Source: an uncultured Oscillospiraceae bacterium (GTDB lineage: Bacteria; Bacillota; Clostridia; Oscillospirales; Ruminococcaceae). From it: a DNA stretch of 14,171 nt. Under the pieces are notes generated by a model, which was not told the DNA's origin, ran no database searches, and saw nothing but the letters and a program-made list of their open reading frames with translations. Both the position numbers and the translations under genes were made by a program. Positions within the stretch are counted from its first letter, which is position 1. Each line of letters starts with the position of its first letter. The DNA lies in contig UQSL01000051.1 of assembly GCA_900543705.1 (NCBI GenBank), positions 1-14,171 of the forward strand. The letters are read 5' to 3'. This document shows, piece after piece, positions 1 through 5,414 of the stretch.

Positions 1-170
1 TGTTTATATTATCACACCTTTTCTCCTTCGTCAACCCTTTTTCGACTTTTTTCTCGCCCTTTTTTTCTTTGGGGTTTCACTTTTGAATAACCGATCAAAT
101 TTAGACCGTTGTTGCAGTCAAAACGGGTGATTGCAATGGCAGCGTTTTTCTTATATACGAAATTATACTA

Positions 171-176
171 TATAAT
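171..176 (+). promoter_or_regulatory. -10 element upstream of leader ORF
   Basis: A perfect TATAAT lies 18 bases before the leader ORF and 4 bases before its ribosome site GGGAGG (181-186). The -35 is weak: TTCTTA at 148-153 gives a 17-base spacer but matches the consensus poorly. A promoter for the leader and the acetyltransferase remnant is plausible but inferred. Confidence 0.4.
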
Positions 177-194
177 ATGAGGGAGGAATCGGAC

Positions 195-281
195 ATGAGA
201 AACCAAGTCAGTTTATATCATGTTCAAAGAGGGAGGACTTCTCGGGTAGTCCTCCAACCATACTGGAGGTTTTTATACTGA
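195..281 (+). CDS. 28-codon leader ORF upstream of acetyltransferase remnant
   Basis: A short ORF begins with ATG and has a good ribosome site (GGGAGG, 8 bases upstream). It encodes a basic and aromatic 28-residue peptide starting MRNQVSLYHV and ending in WRFLY. Its TGA (279-281) overlaps the expected start of the broken acetyltransferase at 278: the bases are CTGA where an ATGA start/stop overlap would be typical. Two mutually exclusive hairpins lie inside its 3' half. This is the layout of a leader peptide that couples or attenuates a downstream gene. I recognise no family. It could also be a chance ORF kept only because the downstream gene used the same leader. Confidence 0.4.
   Translation: MRNQVSLYHVQRGRTSRVVLQPYWRFLY
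232..274 (+). promoter_or_regulatory. Attenuator-like pair of competing hairpins
   Basis: The first hairpin pairs GGAGGACT (232-239) with AGTCCTCC (248-255), an 8-bp stem. The second pairs CCTCCA (251-256) with TGGAGG (264-269) and is followed by TTTTT (270-274), like a small intrinsic terminator. CCTCC at 251-255 is shared, so only one hairpin can form at a time. GGAGG at 265-269 is also the expected ribosome site for the downstream coding region, so the second hairpin would also hide it. The pairing is read directly; the switching role is inferred. Confidence 0.5.
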
Positions 282-801
282 TACTATACAAACATCTGAA
301 AATACGAAACGCTACACCGGAAGATGCGCCCTTACTGTGTCGATGGTGGAATGATGGGAAAGTCATGGCGCATGCCGGTTTTCCAAACGGACTAAACACC
401 ACCACAGAAAAAATCATCAGCGAGCTATGGACTGATTCCGATGAAACATACCGCCGGCTTACTATGGAAGTGGAGGACATACCCATCGGGGAGATAAGTT
501 TTCGGAATAAAGGCGGCGGTACGGCGGAGATTGGAATTAAAATCTGCGAAATCGAAAAACAGGATAGGGTTTGGGTACCCTATTTTTGAAGATGTTGATC
601 ACCCGTCTATTTGCACTTGGGTAGGAAAAGATCATCTTAGATACCAATCTGAAAAACACCCGGGCCCAGCATGTCTATGAAAAGCTCGGGTTCAGAAAGC
701 TGCGGATCCGTTACGATTGCTGGCGAAATCAGGTGGGCGAGCTGCAATCCTGCGTGGATTATGAATTGACACCGCCCGATTTTTTTCCGCTTGTCCTTTA
801 A
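278..801 (+). pseudogene. Broken GNAT-family N-acetyltransferase
   Basis: Read in pieces, this is a typical GNAT acyl-CoA-dependent N-acetyltransferase of about 170 residues. The N-terminus begins LKIRNATPEDAPLLCRWWND, and a central strand reads IPIGEISFR. A C-terminal part reads LDTNLKNTRAQHVYEKLGF, the usual GNAT motif with the conserved Asn and Tyr that close the acetyl-CoA site. Three lesions are visible. The expected start is CTG (278-280) 8 bases after GGAGG. A one-base loss near the GGG at 567-569 leads to a stop at 587-589. TAG at 622-624 stands where a Tyr/Phe codon would be expected in the restored frame. The restored frame ends at TAA 799-801. The longest intact piece starts at the internal ATG 365. 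The acceptor substrate is unknown; related enzymes modify antibiotics, ribosomal proteins or polyamines. Almost certainly non-functional unless the lesions are sequencing errors. Confidence 0.82.
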
Positions 802-834
802 CAGTGCCCCGGCCTCGGCCGGGATACTGTTTCT
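800..834 (+). terminator. Hairpin after acetyltransferase remnant
   Basis: AACAGT (800-805) pairs with ACTGTT (826-831), and CCCGGC (808-813) pairs with GCCGGG (818-823), with a small internal loop between the stems. The following T-run (TTTCT) is short, so this is a moderate intrinsic terminator. It overlaps the stop codon of the restored acetyltransferase frame. Confidence 0.55.
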
Positions 835-898
835 ATCACCCGAGAAATCCCATAAAAACCAGGACTACTCTTCCACCCGCTTTCCTCGAAAAAGGGAC

Positions 899-927
899 TT
901 TTCAAATCCCCGAATTTGTGTTATACT
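899..927 (+). promoter_or_regulatory. Probable tRNA-Arg promoter
   Basis: TTTTCA (899-904) and TATACT (922-927) are separated by 17 bases. The -10 ends 19 bases before the first base of the tRNA, so transcription would start roughly 10-12 bases upstream of the mature 5' end. The -35 matches consensus at four of six positions. Confidence 0.45.
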
Positions 928-946
928 GGTTTGCACAAATGAATAT

Positions 947-1023
947 GCGCCCGTAGCTCAGCTGGATAGAGCGTTAGACTCCGACTCTAAAGGCCATGCG
1001 TTCGAATCGCACCGGGCGTACCA
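947..1023 (+). tRNA. tRNA-Arg (anticodon CCG)
   Basis: The full cloverleaf is readable. The acceptor stem pairs GCGCCCG with CGGGCGT, with a G-U first pair. The D stem is GCTC/GAGC. The anticodon stem is TTAGA/TCTAA around the loop CTCCGAC, with anticodon CCG at 981-983, decoding CGG (Arg). The T loop is TTCGAAT. The 3' CCA is encoded (1021-1023) after discriminator A. The T stem has an A-C mismatch at its base, which is tolerated in many tRNAs. The gene stands alone, with its own promoter-like sequence and terminator, between two decayed genes. Confidence 0.95.
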
Positions 1024-1026
1024 CAC

Positions 1027-1058
1027 CTGCGGTGCGCAATTTGCGCACCGCAGTTTTT
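1027..1058 (+). terminator. Intrinsic terminator of tRNA-Arg
   Basis: CTGCGGTGCGC (1027-1037) pairs perfectly with GCGCACCGCAG (1043-1053) around a 5-base loop. TTTTT follows (1054-1058). It lies 3 bases after the tRNA CCA. Confidence 0.9.
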
Positions 1059-1189
1059 ATAGTATACTGTCTGCCTTTTACGGGGTATCTGTTTTGTAAA
1101 CATAACTCAGCAGGTATCTAAAATCCAAAATACCATAAATGAATAACTGTTCACGGCATTTTGGTTTTAGCGAGTTAACTGTTTTTCTT

Positions 1190-1311
1190 GGTTGTGGAGC
1201 TGCTGTCAAAAATGCAGGTGAGGAGGTCAAAGCCGCGACCGATGCTATAGTGTTTCTAATGACAAGGATGGTGTAAGCCACTGGATTCAACCGCATCTGC
1301 TCAGCCAGTAG
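1190..1311 (+). pseudogene. C-terminal relic of a Cof-type HAD phosphatase
   Basis: In one frame 1190-1243 reads GCGAAVKNAGEEVKAATD. After a -1 shift between 1244 and 1254, the frame from 1255 reads SNDKDGVSHWIQPHLLSQ and stops at TAG 1309-1311. Together these match the C-terminus of Cof-like HAD (haloacid dehalogenase superfamily) hydrolases, where a 'gvAvgNA..evKaaAd.vt.sndedGVa..i' stretch is nearly universal. That segment carries motif IV-adjacent residues of the phosphatase core. No upstream part of the enzyme (DxDGT nucleophile, GDxxND) is present, so only about 40 of some 270 residues remain. It converges on the repressor gene, whose stop is 12 bases away on the other strand. Confidence 0.7.
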
Positions 1312-1322
1312 ATTGTGTCCGT

Positions 1323-2096
1323 TCAGCGGAGGATTTTGACCGGCCACACGACGCCGAGAACCGTACCAATTGTCTCAAGCATTTGATCAGGCTTAATCGT
1401 GGTGTTCGATACACGCCGGTTGAGTGCCACAAGCTTGCGGACTCCTCCCCTCTCGGAAAGCCTTCGGATATAGCCCTCCCCTTGGTATACAAAAATTCCC
1501 ACCTGATTGTTTTTCACCGGGCCATACTTAATTGCCAGAATATCTCCCTGCCGATACAGTGGCTCCATGTCCGTTCCCAATAGCTTTACTGCAAAATCAG
1601 CGTTCTGGGTCATTTCTTCATCTGCAACCATAATTTTAGTGATCTCAAAGGTATCCGCGGACGCCCGGTATTTTTCCGACCCGTTCGGCACATAGCAGGG
1701 CAGTACAATCAGATGTCCATACTCCTTTTTTCTGGCTTGCACCCGCATTAGAAAATCAGCCATATCGGAAAGGCGCTCCCGTCCGCGTGACGTACAGCCA
1801 CGGTAGTTTTCCAGCAGCCTGCGTTCCTGACCGCTGATCAGCAGCAGGCCTTCCCCCTGCAAAAAAACACTCGTCTCAAACTCCAAAGGGATATTGTCGT
1901 TTGTAAAATACTGCGCTGGGACGTTAAAAACCGCCGCGATTTTTTCCATGGTAGCCATGGCGGGATTTATGGTATCCCCATTTAGGATTTTGTTGAGTGT
2001 GCCGACCGGTACTCCGGAAAGCTCCGAAAGCATCTTCGTGGTCAACCCGTCTCTCCTTTTCATATAAGACAGCTTTTTTGTCATTATGGTCTCCAT
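1323..2096 (-). CDS. XRE/S24-type repressor with degenerate peptidase site
   Basis: This 257-residue protein has an N-terminal XRE helix-turn-helix (about residues 9-63, with LSELSGVPVGTLNKILNG as the core) and a C-terminal S24/LexA-type domain (about 130-250). It resembles phage CI and LexA-like repressors of Firmicutes. The S24 landmarks are in place, but the residues for self-cleavage are not. The usual GDSM box reads GTDMEP, with Asp176 in place of the Ser nucleophile. The catalytic Lys in 'GEGYhKkL' is Arg211 (GEGYIRRL). The Ala-Gly cleavage dipeptide appears to be Asn138-Gly139. A DNA-binding repressor that cannot be inactivated by RecA-stimulated self-cleavage is inferred. The start at 2096 has AAGGGGGG 8 bases upstream; the inner ATG at 2084 (MTKKLSY) has GGAG and is also possible. 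No partner prophage genes are nearby. Confidence 0.85.
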   Translation of the reverse strand: METIMTKKLSYMKRRDGLTTKMLSELSGVPVGTLNKILNGDTINPAMATMEKIAAVFNVPAQYFTNDNIPLEFETSVFLQGEGLLLISGQERRLLENYRGCTSRGRERLSDMADFLMRVQARKKEYGHLIVLPCYVPNGSEKYRASADTFEITKIMVADEEMTQNADFAVKLLGTDMEPLYRQGDILAIKYGPVKNNQVGIFVYQGEGYIRRLSERGGVRKLVALNRRVSNTTIKPDQMLETIGTVLGVVWPVKILR

Positions 2097-2163
2097 CCAC
2101 TTAACCCCCCTTAACCAAACACGGTAAAATTTCTTAAATTATCTCTCTTTTTCCATGAAAAAT

Positions 2164-2207
2164 TTGACAAACTATAAAATTATAATAAGATAGTTTTATC
2201 TATCTAA
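2164..2207. promoter_or_regulatory. Divergent promoter/operator of the repressor
   Basis: On the minus strand, TTAGAT (2207-2202) and TATAAT (2184-2179) are 17 bases apart and would drive the repressor with a leader of about 75 bases. On the plus strand, TTGACA (2164-2169) and TAAGAT (2186-2191) are 16 bases apart. The inverted repeat AGATAG (2188-2193) / CTATCT (2200-2205) overlaps the plus -10 and the minus -35, where a repressor would block both. The arrangement imitates a phage lysogeny switch. That the repressor binds here is inferred. Confidence 0.4.
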
Positions 2208-2228
2208 AATGCCAACCTGTTTTCTGGG

Positions 2229-2297
2229 TTTATCCCATTTTTTTAGAAAAAGCGGTCAGATTCACAAATTGTTCGACTAAATTCGACTCCAAACCCG
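2229..2297 (+). repeat. Imperfect duplicated module, copy 1
   Basis: TTTATCCCAT, a T-run, AGAAAAA, a CGG/CGC core, TTCA, AATTGT and later AAACCC occur in the same order here and at 2924-2993. Spacing differences are small. Copy 1 carries the TTCGACT tandem repeats. The shared blocks are short (6-10 bases), so the relationship is suggestive only. Confidence 0.35.
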
Positions 2298-2315
2298 CTG
2301 TTCACAAACACCCCA

Positions 2316-2343
2316 TTGCCGCACAGAAATCTACCTATATAAT
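2316..2343 (+). promoter_or_regulatory. Forward promoter-like site far upstream of operon
   Basis: TTGCCG (2316-2321) and a perfect TATAAT (2338-2343) are separated by 16 bases. No recognisable gene follows for more than 700 bases, so the transcript would be a long leader of the polysaccharide operon, a non-coding RNA, or a leftover from a lost gene. Confidence 0.4.
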
Positions 2344-2434
2344 GGCATAGTATTTTCCCTCTCTCGGTCATTTTCTCAAGCGTAAAATAACACCGGAGCA
2401 TATGTATTGTTTTACGGCCCGAAAGACATATTCC

Positions 2435-2647
2435 TTACACATTGCCCCCAAGGTAGGCTTTGCGTTTATCACTCCTCCGCATTTCGGACATGGATAGAGC
2501 CGGGTTTTCGATGACAGCAGAGCCTGAACCCTCCGGGCTTTCCAAACAAATCCTTACAGGTATCCCCGCCTCTTTGCGCTGCCATAGTTCCATCATTGTC
2601 CTGCACCTCTTTCCAGTAGGCGAAGCGTGAATGGGATAATCGGCCAT
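2435..2647 (-). CDS. Dubious small ORF, 70 codons
   Basis: The translation (starting MADYPIHASPTG, ending KAYLGGNV) resembles nothing I recognise. It coincides with a GC-richer patch inside an AT-rich interval, and its frame stays open upstream of the ATG past 2680, which suggests a fragment of a former coding region. The ribosome site is poor (AAGG only two bases from the ATG). No membrane segment or motif is visible. A relic or chance ORF is at least as likely as a working gene. Confidence 0.2.
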   Translation of the reverse strand: MADYPIHASPTGKRCRTMMELWQRKEAGIPVRICLESPEGSGSAVIENPALSMSEMRRSDKRKAYLGGNV

Positions 2648-2677
2648 CGCCTTATGGCGGGCTATAAAAATAAATTG

Positions 2678-2698
2678 AATAGCTGCTTTGCAGCTATT
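2678..2698. other. Perfect 9-bp hairpin in the leader region
   Basis: AATAGCTGC (2678-2686) pairs perfectly with GCAGCTATT (2690-2698) around TTT. There is no T-run on the plus strand. On the minus strand a loosely T-rich stretch follows. It could be an RNA element in a long operon leader, a minus-strand terminator, or a mobile-element relic. Confidence 0.45.
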
Positions 2699-2923
2699 AT
2701 ACCATGGAAATAGGACATCAGTGTATCCTATTATCCACTGTTTTTTACTTCCCGCATATCTTACCCATAGGAATTATAAAAAAATTATGATTTTAGTACC
2801 ACTCTTATCCCGTATTCAGAAAGCGATTGGATTTTTCCAGATAATGTGTGTTTTTCATAATATTCTCTACCAAATCTATGGGCTAGTGAAAAGTAATAAC
2901 CAAAACCGGGACAATTTTATTTA

Positions 2924-2993
2924 TTTATCCCATCTTTTTCCTCACCTTTAGAAAAACCGCGTTCATAATTGTACACTTGTAATATCAAAACCC
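2924..2993 (+). repeat. Imperfect duplicated module, copy 2
   Basis: This is the counterpart of 2229-2297. It starts with the identical TTTATCCCAT, followed by a T-run with an inserted CCTCACC stretch, AGAAAAA, CCGCG, TTCA, AATTGT and AAAACCC. It overlaps the -35 of the polysaccharide operon promoter. Confidence 0.35.
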
Positions 2994-3005
2994 ATATGGT
3001 AGAAT
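2977..3005 (+). promoter_or_regulatory. Main promoter of the polysaccharide operon
   Basis: TTGTAA (2977-2982), a 17-base spacer and TAGAAT (3000-3005) make a near-consensus vegetative promoter 75 bases before the first gene. Around the expected start of transcription lie a direct repeat (CATGTAA at 3012 and 3022, one helical turn apart) and the palindrome TATAG-CT-CTATA (3029-3040). These are candidate binding sites for a regulator. Confidence 0.6.
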
Positions 3006-3080
3006 AGCAACCATGTAAAATCATGTAATATAGCTCTATAAAAATAGAATTCCATTGAGTAAAAAGGAGGGATCTTGCGG

Positions 3081-3854
3081 ATGGCGAAGATTTCTGCCAG
3101 TATTGTCACTTATAACAGTGCCGATAGCGTCGGGGAGGTTCTGCAGAGTCTGTTGACCCAGACAAAAGGGTTTCCCTTGACCGTATATGTTGTCGATAAT
3201 AATTCCACAGACAACACGCTTTCCATGATTGCTGAAAAATACCCGCAGGTTATCCGCATCCCAATGCCGGATAACCGCGGTTTTGGATATGGACACAACC
3301 AAGTACTCCCCCTTTTGGAATCGGATTATCATGTGATTATTAATCCGGATATTTCCTTTCATTATGATGTTCTCTCCCAACTCACTGCCTATCTGGAAGA
3401 GCACCCGGAAGCTGTTATAGCCACGCCGGCCATCTGCAACCCGGATGGGTCTTTGCAGCGTGTTCCAAAACGCCTGCCGACTTACCACTACATGGCCTCC
3501 GGCATGCTGGAACGTTTCGGCGGTATTTTTAAACGCTGGCGCGACGAATACACCATGACCGGAGTCAAATTTGACAAACCCACTCCAATTGAATTTTGTA
3601 CCGGTTGTTTTATGATGATACGCACTTCTGTTTTTCAGGAACTCGGCGGCTTTGACGACCAGTTTTTTATGTACTGCGAGGATGCAGACCTCTCGCGCAG
3701 GGCAGGGATGAAGGGTAAGATCATGTTTCTTCCCCAGGTGCGCATCACCCATGAATGGGGCCGCGCGAGCAGCAAGCGCTGGAAATTTTTTAAAATTCAT
3801 CTTCGTTCTCAGCACCTTTATTTCAAAAAGTGGCGCAGGCTCGCGTCCAAATAG
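3081..3854 (+). CDS. GT2 glycosyltransferase, WbbL-like (probable rhamnosyltransferase)
   Basis: This 257-residue GT-A fold enzyme transfers a sugar from a nucleotide donor to a lipid-linked acceptor on the inner face of the membrane. It opens with the family signature ISASIVTYNS (residues 4-13), then VDNNSTD (38-44), the DxD-type metal/nucleotide site NPD (88-90), and a C-terminal 'GGFDDQFFMYCEDADL' acceptor-side block (about 189-204). These are typical of COG1216 / WbbL-type rhamnosyltransferases. A dTDP-rhamnose cassette in the same operon supports rhamnose as donor, but the donor is not proven. The ATG at 3081 lies 10 bases after AAGGAGG. An in-frame TTG at 3075 is closer and less likely. 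It is the first gene of the operon; the next starts 18 bases after its stop. Confidence 0.88.
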   Translation: MAKISASIVTYNSADSVGEVLQSLLTQTKGFPLTVYVVDNNSTDNTLSMIAEKYPQVIRIPMPDNRGFGYGHNQVLPLLESDYHVIINPDISFHYDVLSQLTAYLEEHPEAVIATPAICNPDGSLQRVPKRLPTYHYMASGMLERFGGIFKRWRDEYTMTGVKFDKPTPIEFCTGCFMMIRTSVFQELGGFDDQFFMYCEDADLSRRAGMKGKIMFLPQVRITHEWGRASSKRWKFFKIHLRSQHLYFKKWRRLASK

Positions 3855-3872
3855 CAAGGAGAGACGCGTAGT

Positions 3873-4598
3873 ATGAAAACAGAACTGTCTGCGGATGCTC
3901 TTTCTTTGAGTGTCGCAATGACTTCCTATAATGGGGAAAAATACATCGGCGAGCAGATTGATTCCATCCTGTGCCAGCTGCGGGAGCAAGACGAACTTGT
4001 CATCTCCGATGACGGCTCGACCGACCGAACACCGGAAATCTTGGAAGAATACGCCCGCAGGGATTCCCGTATTCATCTGATACAGGGCCCAAAACAGGGC
4101 CTGATGAAAAATTTCGAACATGCGCTTCGGACCTGCAAAGGGGACATCCTCTGCCTGTGTGACCAGGATGATGTCTGGCATGCGGATAAGGTGGAAACAT
4201 TGATCGACTGCTTTCGCAAAACCGGCGCAGTTTTAGTCATGCATGACGCGAGAATTGTCGACGGCAATGGGACCGCCCTTGCCCCATCCTTTTTTCAGAC
4301 GCGTTCCACCAGGACAGGCTTTCTCAAAAACATGTGGAAAAACAGCTACATTGGATGCTGTATGGCGTTCCGCAGGGAGCTGCTTGATACCGTGCTTCCC
4401 TTTCCCGAGGGGATTCCAATGCACGACCAGTTCATCGGCCTTTTAGCAGAGAAAAAAGGACATGTGGAACTCATCGCCCGTCCGCTCATCGATTACCGCC
4501 GCCATGGGGATAATGTTAGCTCCGATAGCCATGGAAGCCTCGGGACCATGCTCAAGCAGCGCGGCGCCATGCTCCGCGCTGTACTCTCACGCCGCTGA
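3873..4598 (+). CDS. GT2 glycosyltransferase
   Basis: This 241-residue GT-A fold glycosyltransferase of the EPS/O-antigen type adds one sugar to the growing lipid-linked repeat. Motifs are SVAMTSYNGEKYI (13-25), DDGSTD (46-51) binding the nucleotide, and CDQDD (96-100) with the DxD metal site. This is the signature of the RfbF/RgpB-like rhamnosyltransferase branch. It is closely patterned on the fourth GT2 protein of this operon (9656), which shares the CDQDD.WH block, so the two may be old paralogues. There are no membrane segments beyond a weakly hydrophobic middle. AAGGAG lies 12 bases before the ATG. The linkage formed cannot be told from sequence. Confidence 0.88.
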   Translation: MKTELSADALSLSVAMTSYNGEKYIGEQIDSILCQLREQDELVISDDGSTDRTPEILEEYARRDSRIHLIQGPKQGLMKNFEHALRTCKGDILCLCDQDDVWHADKVETLIDCFRKTGAVLVMHDARIVDGNGTALAPSFFQTRSTRTGFLKNMWKNSYIGCCMAFRRELLDTVLPFPEGIPMHDQFIGLLAEKKGHVELIARPLIDYRRHGDNVSSDSHGSLGTMLKQRGAMLRAVLSRR

Positions 4599-4631
4599 CA
4601 AAGTGTAAAAAACAGATAAGAGGTGCTTTGA

Positions 4632-5414
4632 ATGGCTCCGTGCTTCTATGTGCTTTTGGTCATCTACAATCAAAACGGAAGCGATTCCCCCGCATGCGAG
4701 GTGCTTCGCACCCGAGACGGCATTGGGGTTTTGATCGTGGACAATAGTACTTCCGATTATCACAACGAAGAATATTGCAAGAAGGCTGGCTTTTCCTACC
4801 TCTCCATGCAGGGAAACAAGGGGCTTTCCAAAGCCTATAACCGGGGAATCCGGTACCTGAAAGAGTATACAAATGCCACCCATGTCATCCTGCTCGACGA
4901 TGACACCTCTCTGGGAGACGATTATTTCGCCGTCTTGAAAGAGGCAATTGAAAAACATCCTCAGGTGGAAATTTTCCTTCCCCTTGTCAAAGACGAGGTC
5001 GGATTGCTCTCCCCCTGCGCCATCAGCGGCTACTCTGTCCATCGGGTCGCCTCTTCAGAGGAGCTGACCGGGTCCACAATTACTGGAATTAATTCTGGAA
5101 TGGCGCTTGCCCTGACGCTTTTTGACGACTATGCCTATAATGAGGATTATTTCCTTGACTATATTGACCATGCGTTCCTGCGCGATATGAAACAGCGTGG
5201 AAAACAGATTCAGGTCATCGATACTACTCTGCAGCAGCGGTTTTCCGGAAACGACGCAAATCCTGCAGCCGCCCTGTCCCGTTTCGAGCTTTTCAAACGG
5301 GATTTCCATGTGTTCTGCGGAGATTCTTTGAAAGGAAAGCTTTATGCGGCGGCTCTTCTTATGAAAAGGCGTATGAAAATCTTTTACTCTGCTCATTTTA
5401 GGAGGTCTCTATGA
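4632..5414 (+). CDS. GT2 glycosyltransferase, divergent
   Basis: This 260-residue protein carries a GT2 N-terminal half: LLVIYNQNGSD (8-18), VDNST (36-40), GNKGLSKAYNRG (61-72) and LLDDDT (87-92) with the DxD metal site. The C-terminal half is less conserved but retains YNEDYFLDYID (about 169-179), equivalent to the 'ED/YxD' acceptor-side block of COG1216 enzymes. The N-terminus is short for the family. The basic C-terminus (KRRMK, RRSL) may bind membrane phospholipid. AGAGGTG precedes the ATG by about 8 bases. Its TGA overlaps the next gene's ATG by 4 bases, implying coupled translation. Donor and linkage unknown. Confidence 0.82.
   Translation: MAPCFYVLLVIYNQNGSDSPACEVLRTRDGIGVLIVDNSTSDYHNEEYCKKAGFSYLSMQGNKGLSKAYNRGIRYLKEYTNATHVILLDDDTSLGDDYFAVLKEAIEKHPQVEIFLPLVKDEVGLLSPCAISGYSVHRVASSEELTGSTITGINSGMALALTLFDDYAYNEDYFLDYIDHAFLRDMKQRGKQIQVIDTTLQQRFSGNDANPAAALSRFELFKRDFHVFCGDSLKGKLYAAALLMKRRMKIFYSAHFRRSL

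Larger units (their letters stand above)
2208..2976. other. Gene-poor AT-rich interval with repeats and hairpins
   Basis: No confident gene was found between the repressor control region and the operon promoter. Contents: nested direct repeats (TTCACAAA at 2261 and 2301, TTCGACT at 2272 and 2282); a forward promoter-like site at 2316-2343; an inverted repeat CGTAAAA (2381-2387) / TTTTACG (2410-2416); a GC-richer island with a dubious minus-strand ORF (2435-2647); hairpins CGCC/GGCG (2648-2659), AATAGCTGC/GCAGCTATT (2678-2698) and AATAGGA/TCCTATT (2709-2732); and a second copy of a TTTATCCCAT-containing module at 2924. The forward ORF-like stretch 2688-2951 is AT-rich, has no ribosome site and shows no domain. 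Confidence 0.5.

Noticed and set aside
208..486. Minus-strand 92-codon ORF
   Set aside because: It lies antisense to the leader and the GNAT remnant. It has no ribosome site and a Ser/Phe-rich sequence without any domain.
791..1099. Plus-strand 102-codon ORF
   Set aside because: It runs through the tRNA gene and its terminator. The translation of the tRNA (APVAQLDRA) is a well-known annotation artefact.
1078..1347. Minus-strand ORF opposite the HAD relic
   Set aside because: The plus strand carries recognisable HAD residues in two frames; the minus translation matches nothing and has no start signals.
2381..2416. Inverted repeat CGTAAAA/TTTTACG as a terminator
   Set aside because: The arms are only 7 bases with a 22-base loop and no T-run after either strand, so I do not call it a terminator.
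2688..2951. Plus-strand 87-codon ORF in the AT-rich gap
   Set aside because: It starts inside a hairpin with no ribosome site, and its composition is that of random AT-rich DNA.
2208..2976. CRISPR array or insertion sequence in the gene-poor interval
   Set aside because: Repeats are few and short with unequal spacing. No transposase fragment or paired terminal repeats with target duplication were found.
3036..4181. Minus-strand 381-codon ORF
   Set aside because: It is antisense to two clear glycosyltransferase genes and begins and ends without regard to their borders. It is a shadow of the codon bias of the plus strand.
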